The notes: a model not told the origin generated them from the sequence alone. Positions 41,213-50,936 are shown, numbered from the stretch's first letter. The stretch: 64,000 nucleotides of DNA from Lewinellaceae bacterium (GCA_020636215.1 JACJYG010000004.1:310001-374000); one strand, 5' to 3'. Made by a program: numbers and translations.

Positions 41213-42664
41213 CTACCACACCACCACCCGCTTCACCACATTCAATCCTTCCCCCTGAAGGTGCAGCAGATACATTCCCGGCTGCAGGCCTTCTCTCAGT
41301 CGGTAGTGCAGCGTATTTTCCCCCTGCCCCAGGTTTTCAGTGCCTAAACGTTGCACCTCCCTCCCGGTAATATCCATCAGACAAGCGTTAACCTTGCTTT
41401 GGCCTTCGGCCAGCGTGAGGCGTACATTCAACTCCTGGTGGACTGGCTGCGGAAATACTTCCAATCCAATGGCGCCAGCCTGCTCGGAGCTGCTGCTGAC
41501 ACCCAGGCAGGACAGGTCCACCGGCGTCAGGGTTTCGGTAGCGGCGCAGTTGTCGCCTACCCCCTGAAAGACAAACAGGCCTTCCTGCATATCGGAGATC
41601 AGGATGATGCCGGATGGCAGAAAAGGGTATACGCCCCAGGCGCCCTTATAGTTTTGCCCGTTGGGTTCCGTAGAGGTGTCATAGTATAAAACCTTCTGAG
41701 GGTTGGCCGGGTCGGAAATATCGAAAACGGCCAGGCCTTCATAGTAGTAGGAAACGTAGAGATAATTGCAGGCAACGATCTGGTTGTGGGCAATGCTCCA
41801 GGGGTTGGCTACTCCTGCATCGAAGGTGCCTGCAACCTGAGGCTCGCAGGGGTCGCTCACATCCACCACCTTCATTTGATAACCATGGTTCTCATCCGAC
41901 ATGTAGTAATACCGCGCATCGTCGGACAGCCATCCGGAGTGATTGTAGCCCCGGTAAGGGTAATCGGTGATAGTGCTGATGGTTACCGGGGTTTGTGGGT
42001 CGGAAAAATCGACCATAGCGAAACCGTTGCCGCCACAATTGAGAAAAGCCACGTCATTGCGCACGTAACCGTCGTGCACATGTCCGGCAATCAACCCACC
42101 AAAATTATTATACTTGCCAATGTATTCCGGATCGAGCGGATCGGTAAGGTCGTAGATGCGCATAGCGGAATAACCCGCCGGCCCGCCGTTGGTGGCAAAA
42201 GTATACAGCTTCGCCGTAGCCGTATCAATAAAAATATTGTGGGAGCGCGTGATCTGTGTACCGTAATCATACACAACCCGCACTGTGTCCGGTAGCTGGC
42301 TTAGGTCCATGATCTGTAGCGTACTCGGGCCCTCGTCACAAACAGCGTAGAGATATCCTTTGTAGTCATGATAATCCCGGTGAACTATCGTGCCTCCCTG
42401 AACTGCACCAGGCGCCAAATAGGCTTCAAACGGAGCTGTAGGGTCTGTCACATCAATAAAATGAGTGCCTGCCGTAGAACCAATAACAGCGTATTCATGC
42501 CCGTTTACGGCCACCCCCCATATCTCGTTGTAAGTGTTATTATAAGCATTTGACCCCACCAGAGAAGGGTCACTCCATGTCCCCAGAAGAGTGGCTTGCT
42601 GTTGCGCTGCCAGAGCCATCGGCAATACTAATACAACAATAGCGATCGGTATCCATTTTTTCAT
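41213..42664 (-). CDS. Choice-of-anchor-B family protein with T9SS sorting domain
   Basis: The 483-residue product has a signal peptide (MKKWIPIAIVVLVLPMALAA). A beta-propeller-like domain of LVIVD-type repeats follows (THFIDVTDPTAPFEAYL, YRDYHDYKGYLYAVCDEG-like segments, MKVVDVSDPCEPQVAGTFDA, LAVFDISDPANPQKVLYYDT), typical of choice-of-anchor-B proteins. A sorting domain follows from about residue 405 (EVFPQPVHQELNVRLTLAEG ... GMYLLHLQGE). The protein should be exported and attached to, or released from, the cell surface. Its ligand is unknown. It ends 34 bases before the porin's start on the same strand. Confidence 0.88.
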   Translation of the reverse strand: MKKWIPIAIVVLVLPMALAAQQQATLLGTWSDPSLVGSNAYNNTYNEIWGVAVNGHEYAVIGSTAGTHFIDVTDPTAPFEAYLAPGAVQGGTIVHRDYHDYKGYLYAVCDEGPSTLQIMDLSQLPDTVRVVYDYGTQITRSHNIFIDTATAKLYTFATNGGPAGYSAMRIYDLTDPLDPEYIGKYNNFGGLIAGHVHDGYVRNDVAFLNCGGNGFAMVDFSDPQTPVTISTITDYPYRGYNHSGWLSDDARYYYMSDENHGYQMKVVDVSDPCEPQVAGTFDAGVANPWSIAHNQIVACNYLYVSYYYEGLAVFDISDPANPQKVLYYDTSTEPNGQNYKGAWGVYPFLPSGIILISDMQEGLFVFQGVGDNCAATETLTPVDLSCLGVSSSSEQAGAIGLEVFPQPVHQELNVRLTLAEGQSKVNACLMDITGREVQRLGTENLGQGENTLHYRLREGLQPGMYLLHLQGEGLNVVKRVVVW

Positions 42665-42765
42665 GAACTTTCCTTTTAAAGTAAAACAAGGCTGCCAAAT
42701 TAGACAATAACCCGCAGAGCATTTGTCAGACAGCAGTGATTAATGGGAAAAGGGTACTATACTGT

Positions 42766-42832
42766 GGATGCTATTGATACTATTGATGCTATTGATACTA
42801 TTGATGCTGTGGATGCTATTGATGCTGCAGAT
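42766..42832. repeat. 9-bp GATACTATT/GATGCTATT array
   Basis: About seven 9-bp units of GAT(A/G)CTATT with variants GATGCTGTG lie between the choice-of-anchor-B and fabI genes. It has the same unit length as the CATCGTACA and CTCAACCCT arrays elsewhere in the window but an unrelated sequence. The remaining gap to 42963 has no evident gene. Confidence 0.8.
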
Positions 42833-42963
42833 GTCAGGCCTGTAAGGCCGAGTATCTGCAGTATACACAGTGTCTGCTCCCATCAGGAGCGAGCATCTAC
42901 AACATCCACCGCATCGGCCCGCAGGGCAGGTATCAATAGTATCGACACAGAAGAATCCAGAGA

Positions 42964-43767
42964 TTACATATCCAGTATCTTCGGGCTCATCCCCATATTG
43001 GAGAAGCCCCCATCGTGGTAGAGGTTTTGCATCGTCACCATACGGGTGAAATCGGAGAATAGCAGTACGCAATAATCGGCGCAGGCATCGGCAGGAGCAT
43101 TGCCCAGAGGCGACATCTTATCGGCGTAGTCAAAAAACTCATCGAAGCCCTTGACGCCACTGCCGGCAGTCGTTTTGGTGGGGCTTTGGGAGATGGTATT
43201 GACCCGCACCTTGTTGCGCTCGCCGAAGTGGTAGCCAAAGCTGCGGGCAAAAGATTCCAGTAAAGCCTTGGACTCCGCCATTTCATTGTAATCGGGGAAA
43301 GTGCGTTGCGCGGCAATGTAAGTCAGCGCCAGAATAGACCCCCAGTCCGACATAGCGTCCATCTTCCACAGCGTCTGCATAACTTTATGGAAAGAGATAG
43401 CAGAAATATCAAAGGTTTTCTGCATCCAGTCGTAGTTCAGATCGGTGTATTCGCGTTTCTTGCGAACATTGAGCGACATGCCGATGGAGTGCAACACGAA
43501 GTCGATCTTGCCGTTTAGAGCCTTCATCGAATCCTGAACCAATTTTTCCAGGTCTTCCAGGCTAGTGGCGTCAGCCGGAATAACCGGCGCGTTCAGTTGT
43601 TCGCCCAGTTTCTGGATCTCTCCAAAACGCATAGCCACCGGCGCATTGGTCAGTACGATCTGTGCTCCTTCCGCCACACAGCGTTCCGCCACTTTCGTAG
43701 CAATAGATTTGTCGTCGAGCGCACCGAAAATGATGCCTTTTTTTCCTGCTAGTAGGTTGTTACTCAT
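42964..43767 (-). CDS. fabI: Enoyl-[acyl-carrier-protein] reductase (NADH)
   Basis: The 267-residue product (start ATG at 43767, MSNNLLAGKKGIIFGALDDK) has the short-chain dehydrogenase fold with the FabI-type glycine loop. HSIGMSLN follows, and the active site PDYNEMAESK holds the Tyr-x6-Lys pair of FabI. SPTKTTAGSGVKGFDEF and a C-terminal YHDGGFSNMGM complete the family pattern. It reduces trans-2-enoyl-ACP in the last step of each fatty-acid elongation cycle. It lies downstream of recN on the same strand, separated by a tandem array. Confidence 0.95.
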   Translation of the reverse strand: MSNNLLAGKKGIIFGALDDKSIATKVAERCVAEGAQIVLTNAPVAMRFGEIQKLGEQLNAPVIPADATSLEDLEKLVQDSMKALNGKIDFVLHSIGMSLNVRKKREYTDLNYDWMQKTFDISAISFHKVMQTLWKMDAMSDWGSILALTYIAAQRTFPDYNEMAESKALLESFARSFGYHFGERNKVRVNTISQSPTKTTAGSGVKGFDEFFDYADKMSPLGNAPADACADYCVLLFSDFTRMVTMQNLYHDGGFSNMGMSPKILDM

Positions 43768-43804
43768 GTTTTGGTTGTTGGTTGTTTCTTTCAAGTCTCA
43801 CCTG

Positions 43805-43935
43805 TTCTCAGAACCCTACATCGTACATCCCCAAGCTCCTCCCGGTTCGTACACCGTACATCGTACACCGTACATCGTACATCGTACACCGTACATCCCC
43901 AAGCTCCTCCCGGTTCATACACCGTACATCCCCTG
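43805..43935. repeat. CATCGTACA/CACCGTACA array between recN and fabI
   Basis: Units of CATCGTACA and CACCGTACA alternate with CCCCAAGCTCCTCCCGG blocks (twice). It belongs to the same family as the 21.4 kb array and the AGCTTGGGAGGTGTAC segment at 30361. It lies in the presumed fabI promoter or leader. Confidence 0.8.
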
Positions 43936-43957
43936 GGTTTCCCGGCGCCCGCTCCTC

Positions 43958-45619
43958 CTAAGCACCCGCCTCCAGCAATTCCTTTGCATTCCGAATCGCC
44001 GATTCGCTGGGCGGGCTCTGGCTGAGCATGGTGGCAATTGCGGTGACTCGCTCTTCCGGCGCCAGGTTGCGCACGCCGGTAATAGTGCGGCCGTCTCTAA
44101 CCTGCTTGTAGACGAAGTAGTGAACATTGCCCTTGCAGGCGATCTGCGGCGAATGGGTGATGGACACCACCTGATGCTCATTGCTGAGTTTGCGCAGGAT
44201 GTTCCCCATCTTGAGGGCTACGTCGCCGGAAATACCGGTATCGATCTCATCGAAGATCAGGGTTGGCAAAGGTATAGCGCTGGCCACCAGAGATTTGACC
44301 ACGAGTGTCAGGCGCGACAGCTCTCCGCCGGAAGCGACATCCTTGATCAGTTGCATGCGGCTGCCCATGTTGGCGGCAAAGAGAAAATTGACTTCTTCGA
44401 TGCCGGTCGGGCCGAGTTCGTCAAGGCGGGTAAATTCCGCCTTCATCCGGGCGTGCTCCATAGACAGCTCCGCCAGCATGCTTTCCACTTTATTTTCAAA
44501 GCCGGCCACCACTGCATGGCGCCGGGCGCTCAATTCTTCCGCCAGAGCGAGCAGCTCCGTTTCCCGTTGATGCGCTTCTTTCTCCAGGGCGGCGATCTCC
44601 GCGCTGAGGTCCCCGATAGCATCCAGTTGTTGCTGCAGTTCGGCCTGTATCCGGAGCAGTTCTTCCACACTGGCCACCTGATGTTTTTTCTGAAGGCGGT
44701 AGACCATGTCGAGGCGCTGCTGTAACTCCATGATGCGCTCAGGGTCATATTCGGTTGCCTCCCCTATATTTTCGAATTCCTGGGCCATATCCTTGAGTTC
44801 CTCCATGATGCCGCCAAAGCGCTCGTAGAGCCTTTCGATGCGGGCGTCGAACTTGCGCACCTGCCCCAGGCCCTGGTTGATCTCGCCGATCTGCCCCATG
44901 ACGGACATTTCGCTTTCGCTTAGTTGCTGGAAGGCGGTAGCCAGGGTGCGTTTAATGTCTTCGGCATTGGCCAGGCGGTTGAGTTCCTCCTCCAGGCCTT
45001 CCTGTTCGCCGGCTTTAAGGGAAGCAGCGTTGAATTCTTCGAGTTGAAAGTTGAGAAAGTCCAGTTCCTTCCCGGCGCTGTCATTCCGGCGAAGCAGTTC
45101 GGCCAGGCGACGGCGAACGCCCTGGTACCGGGCGTATTGCTCCTGGTAATCCGCCAATAGCTTCTTGTTGCCGGCCAGGGCGTCAAGCAGGCGCAGTTGG
45201 AAGGAAACCTGATGAATATCAAGGTTGTCGAATTGCTGGTGCAGGTCGATGAGCGTGGAGCTCAGATCCTGCAAAATATCCAGCGTCACCGGCGTATCGT
45301 TAACGAAAGCGCGGGATTTGCCGGAGGGCGTGATCTCCCGGCGGATGACGAGCCGGTCGTCATAGTCCAGGTCTTTTTCTTCAAAAAAGGGCTGGAGATT
45401 ATACTTGCTGATATCAAAATGCCCTTCCACCACACATTTGTCTTCCAGGTTGTAGAGCGACTTGATATCGGCGCGCTTGCCCATCACCAGGCCCAGGGCG
45501 CCCAGCAGAATAGACTTACCGGCGCCCGTCTCACCCGTGATGATGGTCAGCCCTCTGGAAAAATCCATTTCCAGCTCCTCAATAATGGCATAGTTTCGGA
45601 TCTGTAGGCTTTTGATCAT
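43958..45619 (-). CDS. recN: DNA repair protein RecN
   Basis: The 553-residue product is a complete SMC-like ATPase of usual RecN length. The Walker A is GETGAGKS near the N-terminus, and a central coiled coil covers about 155-375. The ABC signature is SGGELSR, and the Walker B is LIFDEIDTGISG. A D-loop and a switch His (SITHSPQIA) follow. RecN acts early in recombinational repair of double-strand breaks. A perfect minus-strand -7 box (TAACTTTG, 45658-45651) lies 32 bases upstream, divergent from that of the lipoprotein gene. Confidence 0.96.
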   Translation of the reverse strand: MIKSLQIRNYAIIEELEMDFSRGLTIITGETGAGKSILLGALGLVMGKRADIKSLYNLEDKCVVEGHFDISKYNLQPFFEEKDLDYDDRLVIRREITPSGKSRAFVNDTPVTLDILQDLSSTLIDLHQQFDNLDIHQVSFQLRLLDALAGNKKLLADYQEQYARYQGVRRRLAELLRRNDSAGKELDFLNFQLEEFNAASLKAGEQEGLEEELNRLANAEDIKRTLATAFQQLSESEMSVMGQIGEINQGLGQVRKFDARIERLYERFGGIMEELKDMAQEFENIGEATEYDPERIMELQQRLDMVYRLQKKHQVASVEELLRIQAELQQQLDAIGDLSAEIAALEKEAHQRETELLALAEELSARRHAVVAGFENKVESMLAELSMEHARMKAEFTRLDELGPTGIEEVNFLFAANMGSRMQLIKDVASGGELSRLTLVVKSLVASAIPLPTLIFDEIDTGISGDVALKMGNILRKLSNEHQVVSITHSPQIACKGNVHYFVYKQVRDGRTITGVRNLAPEERVTAIATMLSQSPPSESAIRNAKELLEAGA

Positions 45620-45640
45620 ACTCCTGTTTCCGCCTCTTTG

Positions 45641-45658
45641 TAAATTTGGTCAAAGTTA
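45641..45658. promoter_or_regulatory. Overlapping divergent -7 boxes for recN and the lipoprotein gene
   Basis: TAAATTTG (45641-45648, plus) and TAACTTTG (45658-45651, minus) both match TAnnTTTG perfectly and sit back to back between two divergent genes. The -33 elements are weak. Divergent transcription from 18 bases would force competition between the two polymerases. Confidence 0.45.
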
Positions 45659-45715
45659 AACCTTTTGGTTTTAATTCCCTTATTTTTAGCGCATAGTCAC
45701 AACCAAAGAAAGCTC

Positions 45716-46201
45716 ATGAAAAAAACTTATTTGCTTTTCCTGGCGCTGCCGCTTCTTTTTCTGGCTTGCCGGAAGGACGCCAAAAGCGGACTGAAAGAAA
45801 CCGACCTGCTGCCCTACGGCATTCCCGTCACTATCCTTGCACCTGACAGCGCCCAGGTCAAAGGGCAGGACCTGGCCGGGGTATACCGTGATGTCACCAT
45901 CAAAGGCAAGGGCAACTATTCGGTACAAGTGCTGGCCTCTACCGCTGAAGACAGCAACCTCCCCCGCATCAAAGCCGAACAACTCGCCGATGTGAAAGCC
46001 AATCGCTATTTCCAACGCATTGTGCGCGAGGAAGAAGACGGCTTCCTATTCGAAACCGCTCTGGATAGCACCTACACCAATTACGGTTTCCGTTATATTG
46101 TGCTGCAGGGCGACCTGGAGATTATTTTCCAGACAGGTATGGTGGGACAATTCACGTTGCAGGAGGCGGAAAGCATGTATGAGGCGGTGCAACAGCGGTG
46201 A
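45716..46201 (+). CDS. Small lipoprotein with SPOR-like domain
   Basis: The ATG at 45716 gives 161 residues with a lipoprotein signal (MKKTYLLFLALPLLFLAC, modified Cys in LAC). The body has KGKGNYSVQVLASTAEDSNL with RIKAEQLADVKANRYFQRI later, and a C-terminal FRYIVLQGDLEIIFQTGMVG. The beginning resembles a short beta-alpha module but I cannot assign a known family firmly; a SPOR-like or DUF fold is possible. It is probably periplasmic and attached to the inner or outer membrane. Divergent from recN. Confidence 0.7.
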   Translation: MKKTYLLFLALPLLFLACRKDAKSGLKETDLLPYGIPVTILAPDSAQVKGQDLAGVYRDVTIKGKGNYSVQVLASTAEDSNLPRIKAEQLADVKANRYFQRIVREEEDGFLFETALDSTYTNYGFRYIVLQGDLEIIFQTGMVGQFTLQEAESMYEAVQQR

Positions 46202-46286
46202 CCCCTACAGGCCGAACGTCCTGGGCCCCAAGCCTGAGGCGTCAACTCCCCAAGGAATAGTGATATCTCAATAACCAGCACAACGC

Positions 46287-46325
46287 AAAAAGGCTCCCAC
46301 CCGCAGGTGGAAGCCTTTTTCTTTC
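46287..46325 (+). terminator. Rho-independent terminator
   Basis: AAAAAGGCTCCCACC and GGTGGAAGCCTTTTT pair around CGCA, followed by CTTTC. It ends the lipoprotein transcript. Its A-run makes it able to work on both strands. Confidence 0.88.
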
Positions 46326-46361
46326 GTTTCATGTTCATGTAGATAGCCAAATTTCTTGGCG

Positions 46362-46430
46362 TCAGGATACTTCGATCAATTCAAAATTGAACAAAAGCAA
46401 AATTAACAGAAGAATGCCGAGAATGATCAT
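46362..46430 (-). CDS. Possible small hydrophobic membrane peptide (22 residues)
   Basis: A minus-strand ATG at 46430 opens MIILGILLLILLLFNFELIE and stops after VS. The product would be a single membrane helix. The upstream stretch is AT-rich, as at other starts. Such tiny membrane peptides exist in many bacteria, but a 22-codon frame can arise by chance. The surrounding gap (46202-46885) otherwise holds only the terminator, CAGTCGGCAGT repeats near 46828-46880 and no other convincing gene. Confidence 0.25.
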   Translation of the reverse strand: MIILGILLLILLLFNFELIEVS

Positions 46431-46821
46431 GGGATAAAAGTTAAAAATTATAAAATAGGGTTCAGAAAATTCAGCAATTCTTCCCATTCGATGTGCCGGG
46501 GCGGTCGTGTCGCTCTTTTGAATAGTGTTTTGAAAATGAAAGTTTTAGCGCCCGCCGGCACCCTTGAAGCATGTTTGTAAAAGAACGTGTTTGTGCAAAT
46601 ATAAGGGAAACTGTCGGGCAATGCAAGTGGCCAACTCAGTAGGCCAGGGCAATCGCATTTAAAACAAACCGGCAGCAGGATTATGAACCCTGGATGCATT
46701 CTGTCCTACCAACCCAGGATATCGTTGCCTAATGGCAGTCGTCTGACGACTTAACCATAGTCCCCATCAGTATGCGCATGCAGGCATCTGATCCCAAAAT
46801 AGTTAAATGCGATTGCCCTGC

Positions 46822-46880
46822 TCAGTAGGCAGTCGGCAGTCGGCAGTTGCTACTGCCGACTGATAACTGCCAACTGCTAA
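46822..46880. repeat. CAGTCGGCAGT-type short repeats
   Basis: Degenerate 7-bp units (GGCAGTCGGCAGTC..., then CTGCCGACTGATAACTGCC) form partial inverted repeats just beyond the sod gene's end. Similar units occur at 23272-23301, and CAGT-rich DNA is even translated within the kinase gene near 18090-18140. Confidence 0.65.
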
Positions 46881-46885
46881 CTGGA

Positions 46886-47518
<633 letters not shown>

Positions 47519-47726
47519 AATGTGGATTTTTTTTGTTAAAAAAGGAGTTGGTTTCGATTGTTTAAACGCCGGCTAAAATAATAAGTTTACTATCACCCCC
47601 TACCCTTTGTACGAGTTTCAGGATTTTTCACCCTAAAAAGTGCTGCATTGCAGAGTCAACCCTTATCAATTCAGTATTTTATAGGGCAATCCGAACAAAA
47701 AATGGGCGCCAGGCCTTACCTTTAAG

Positions 47727-47833
47727 CCAACATTAATATTGGTCAAAAAACCAGGTTATTGCCTTCCATTTCGTCGGCCTGGATTGTCCCACAGCCATTC
47801 CAACGGCTTTCGGTAATTGCCTGGCCGACGAAA
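47727..47833. promoter_or_regulatory. Inverted repeats between sod and fumC
   Basis: CCAACATTAATATTGG (47727-47742) is a nearly perfect palindrome. TTTCGTCGGCC (47769-47779) and GGCCGACGAAA (47823-47833) are perfectly complementary across 43 bases, in the presumed fumC leader. They could be operators or an RNA structure. The rest of the 365-base gap shows no gene. Confidence 0.35.
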
Positions 47834-47883
47834 CCAGCAACTTGATTTTTTGAGGTTTCCTAACCAACATCAATTATGCAAAT

Positions 47884-49266
47884 ATGAACTTCAGAAAGGA
47901 AAAAGACAGCCTCGGATACGTAGATGTGCCTGCCGACAAATACTGGGCGGCGCAAACCCAGCGCTCTTCTGAAAACTTTAAGATCGGCGGCCACCGCATG
48001 CCCATTGAGATCATTCGCGCTTTCGCCATCCTGAAAAAGGCAGCTGCCCTGGCCAACCTCGACTTAGGGGTCATGGCCAAAGAGAAAGCCGATGCCATTG
48101 GGCAGGTGTGTGATGAGATACTGGCCGGCAAACTCGACGACCAGTTCCCGCTCGTGGTCTGGCAAACCGGCTCTGGCACCCAATCCAATATGAACGTCAA
48201 CGAGGTGATCGCCAACCGTGCCCACGTGCTGCACGGCGGCAGCCTGGAGGACGCCAAGAAGTATCTCCACCCCAATGACGACGTGAATATGTCGCAGTCG
48301 TCCAACGACACCTTCCCGACTGCCATGCACATTGCCGCCTATAAGATATTGATTGAAACCACCATTCCCGGCATCGAGGCGCTGCGCGACACCCTGCAAC
48401 GCAAATCGGAACAATATATGGATGTGGTCAAGATCGGCCGCACCCACTTCATGGACGCCACCCCGGTGACGGTGGGCCAGGAACTGTCGGGCTACGTGGC
48501 GCAGCTCAACAACGGCCTGCGCGCCATCCGCCACAGCCTGGAACACTTGTCGGAACTGGCCCTCGGCGGAACTGCCGTAGGCACTGGCTTGAACGCTCCC
48601 AAAGGCTATGACGTTAAGGTTGCCGAAAAGATCGCCGAACTCTCCGGCCTGCCGTTCATCACGGCGCCCAACAAGTTTGAAGCTCTGGCCAGCCACGACG
48701 CCATCGTGGAAGCGCACGGTGCGCTTAAAACGGTGGCGGTCTCCCTGATGAAGATCGGCAATGACATCCGCATGCTGGCTTCCGGCCCGCGATGTGGTAT
48801 CGGCGAACTCATTATTCCCGCTAACGAGCCGGGCTCTTCCATCATGCCAGGTAAGGTCAACCCCACCCAGTCAGAAGCCCTCACCATGGCTATGGCCCAG
48901 GTGATCGGCAACGACGTGGCCATCAACGTAGGCGGCATGAACGGCCACTTCGAGCTCAACGTCTTCAAACCCCTGATGATCTTCAATTTCCTGATGTCGG
49001 CCCGCCTCATCGGCGACGCCTGCAATAGCTTCAATGAAAACTGCGCGGTAGGCATCGAAGCCAATTACAGCCGTATCCGGGAAAACCTCAACAACTCGCT
49101 GATGCTGGTCACGGCCCTGAATACACATATCGGCTACGATAATGCCGCCGCCATCGCCAAAAAAGCGCACGCCGAAGACAAAACCCTCAAGGAAGCCGCC
49201 GTCGAACTCGGCCTGCTCACCGACGAGCAGTTTGACAAATGGGTGAAACCGGAGGAAATGATCTGA
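47884..49266 (+). CDS. fumC: Class II fumarate hydratase
   Basis: The 460-residue product matches class II fumarases throughout. It has VWQTGSGTQSNMNVNEVIAN, SQSSNDTFPTAMHI, GRTHFMDATPVTVGQELSGY and the superfamily signature GSSIMPGKVNPTQSEA. It converts fumarate and malate in the citric-acid cycle in the cytoplasm as a tetramer without iron-sulfur cluster. Length and motifs are standard. A 9-bp repeat array follows its stop codon. Confidence 0.96.
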   Translation: MNFRKEKDSLGYVDVPADKYWAAQTQRSSENFKIGGHRMPIEIIRAFAILKKAAALANLDLGVMAKEKADAIGQVCDEILAGKLDDQFPLVVWQTGSGTQSNMNVNEVIANRAHVLHGGSLEDAKKYLHPNDDVNMSQSSNDTFPTAMHIAAYKILIETTIPGIEALRDTLQRKSEQYMDVVKIGRTHFMDATPVTVGQELSGYVAQLNNGLRAIRHSLEHLSELALGGTAVGTGLNAPKGYDVKVAEKIAELSGLPFITAPNKFEALASHDAIVEAHGALKTVAVSLMKIGNDIRMLASGPRCGIGELIIPANEPGSSIMPGKVNPTQSEALTMAMAQVIGNDVAINVGGMNGHFELNVFKPLMIFNFLMSARLIGDACNSFNENCAVGIEANYSRIRENLNNSLMLVTALNTHIGYDNAAAIAKKAHAEDKTLKEAAVELGLLTDEQFDKWVKPEEMI

Positions 49267-49283
49267 GCCGCGGCTGTTCCTAA

Positions 49284-49380
49284 AGGTTGAGAGAGTTGAG
49301 AGGGTTGATCTCAACCCTCTCTCAACCCTCTCAACTCCCTCAACCCTCTCAACCTTTTATAAACCCTCTCAACCGTTCTA
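49284..49380. repeat. 9-bp CTCAACCCT array behind fumC
   Basis: GTTGAGAGA and GTTGAGAGG units (49287-49310) are followed by a run of CTCAACCCTCT units in the complement (49311-49380), able to fold into a hairpin. It starts about 18 bases after the fumC stop and ends 9 bases before the next gene's ATG. Confidence 0.85.
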
Positions 49381-49389
49381 ACCCCTTCC

Positions 49390-50058
49390 ATGCCCCCTAT
49401 CTTCTTCACTCCCGATATCCGTATCAAATGCCCTACCCTGCAACTCGGCTGTCTGGCTGCCAAAGTCGAGGTACGCCCTTCCGGCCCTGCCTTACTGCAA
49501 CTGATGGACGAAGCCTGCGGGCGCATTAGCCGGGAGTTGGAGCTTGACGCCATCAGCAGCCTGCCGGAAATTCGGGCGGCACGGGAGGCCTATAAGGCAT
49601 GTGGAAAGAAACCGGGGCGTTACCGGCCAAGTGCGGAAGCCCTGCTGCGGCGAGTAGTGAGCAGTAAAGGATTATATCAGATCAATAATGTAGTAGAAGT
49701 TATCAACTACTGTTCCATTACGGCCCATTACTCCATAGGCGGGTATGATGCCGGGCGAATCGACGGGCCAGTGGAGATGGGTATTGGCCGGGAAGGCGAG
49801 CCCTATGAAGCCATTGCCCGTGGTGGACTGAACATCGCCGGGCTACCCGTTCTGCGCGATAGGATGGGGCCATTCGGGAGCCCTACCAGCGATTCGGAGC
49901 GCACCAGCATTCAGGAACACAGCCAGGCTATATGGCTTGTCTTTTTTGATTTTGGCGGAAGCCCGGCGCTGAGGGAATCTCTTCTGTTCGCCCAATCGCT
50001 TTTGGAACAGCATTGTAGCGGTAGGGCTTTCCAAATAAAAATCTTAACTACCTATTGA
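49390..50058 (+). CDS. B3/B4 tRNA-binding-domain protein
   Basis: The 222-residue product resembles the B3/B4 region of phenylalanyl-tRNA synthetase beta subunit as a free-standing protein. It has AAREAYKACGKKPGRYRPSA, LLRRVVSSKGLYQINNVVEV, GGYDAGRIDGPVEMGIGREG and PFGSPTSDSERTSI. Free B3/B4 proteins are thought to edit or bind tRNA or amino-acid adducts, but functions are largely unproven. Cytoplasmic. A 9-bp array lies directly before its ATG. Confidence 0.82.
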   Translation: MPPIFFTPDIRIKCPTLQLGCLAAKVEVRPSGPALLQLMDEACGRISRELELDAISSLPEIRAAREAYKACGKKPGRYRPSAEALLRRVVSSKGLYQINNVVEVINYCSITAHYSIGGYDAGRIDGPVEMGIGREGEPYEAIARGGLNIAGLPVLRDRMGPFGSPTSDSERTSIQEHSQAIWLVFFDFGGSPALRESLLFAQSLLEQHCSGRAFQIKILTTY

Positions 50059-50086
50059 CAGCAATCCTATTTTTTACCTATCTTTG
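50054..50086 (+). promoter_or_regulatory. Promoter for the RRM protein gene with long leader
   Basis: TTG at 50054-50056 and a perfect TATCTTTG at 50079-50086 fit the Bacteroidota promoter pattern (22-base spacer). The start would be near 50093, giving a 300-base 5' leader before the ATG at 50395. It includes a GC-rich segment (50300-50335) and a T/A-rich end. Glycine-rich RRM proteins often regulate their own long leaders. Confidence 0.5.
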
Positions 50087-50394
50087 GTTACTGTTTTCTC
50101 CATTTTTTTCCTGATGTTGGATTACAGGCGTTTTTTTGAGGTTTAAAATTTGTTCAGTTTTATGTGACAAAAGAAGAGATTGACCGTCAATGATCTAGCA
50201 TCTTAGCGAGGGAATTCCCCTCCATCCATGTTTAGCCTTCCTCTTTGTGGACTTTCCCATTTAGAATGCCCAAAAAAAGACGAGCTTCACAAGGATGCTG
50301 CCGCTCCGATGCGCCGGCGAGCCCGGGCAATGTTGTGGCAAATAATTTGGTTGGTTTTTTTAAACATTTTATTAATTTTTTAATTTTTTTTCTG

Positions 50395-50901
50395 ATGAAC
50401 ATTTTTGTTGCTAAGCTTAATTTCGACACTACCAGTGAAGGCCTTCAGGCGGCTTTCGAAGAATTTGGCGTAGTCGATTCCGCCAAAGTTATCATGGACC
50501 ACTTTACGGGAAAGTCCAAGGGGTTTGGGTTTGTAGAAATGCCCAACGACGACGAGGCCTACAATGCAATTGAACAGCTTAACGAAGCCGACCTGGATGG
50601 CAATACCATCGTGGTCAAGAAAGCCGAACCTCGCAAGCCTAAAACCGGCGGCGGCGGTGGATTCAACCGCGGTGGCGGTGGTGGCGGTGGCTACAACCGC
50701 GGTGGCGGTGGTGGCGGCGGCTACAACCGTGGTGGCGGTGGTGGCGGTGGCTACAACCGTGGTGGCGGTGGTGGCGGTGGCTATAGCCGCGGTGGCGGTG
50801 GTGGCTACAACGATGACCGCCGGGACCGTGGCGGCGACCGCGACAGCTACAATCGCCGGGACCGTGATTACAACGACGACAAGTACAACCGTTGGGAATA
50901 A
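50395..50901 (+). CDS. Glycine-rich RRM RNA-binding protein
   Basis: The ATG at 50395 (MNIFVAKLNFDTT) gives 168 residues. An RRM fills residues 1-80, with RNP2 IFVAKL and RNP1 KGFGFVEM, both with aromatic RNA-stacking residues. A Gly-rich tail follows with five GGGGGYNRGG-type repeats, ending in an Arg/Asp-rich RDRGGDRDSYNRRDRDYND segment. Such proteins resemble cold-responsive glycine-rich proteins and probably act as RNA chaperones; the tail may drive condensation. A terminator follows the gene. Confidence 0.92.
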   Translation: MNIFVAKLNFDTTSEGLQAAFEEFGVVDSAKVIMDHFTGKSKGFGFVEMPNDDEAYNAIEQLNEADLDGNTIVVKKAEPRKPKTGGGGGFNRGGGGGGGYNRGGGGGGGYNRGGGGGGGYNRGGGGGGGYSRGGGGGYNDDRRDRGGDRDSYNRRDRDYNDDKYNRWE

Positions 50902-50936
50902 CCTCAAGCGGGTTATCCTAATATAGAAATATGCGA

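Noticed and set aside
46448..46699. 83-codon minus-strand frame
   Set aside because: Composition is not protein-like, no start context or conserved motif.
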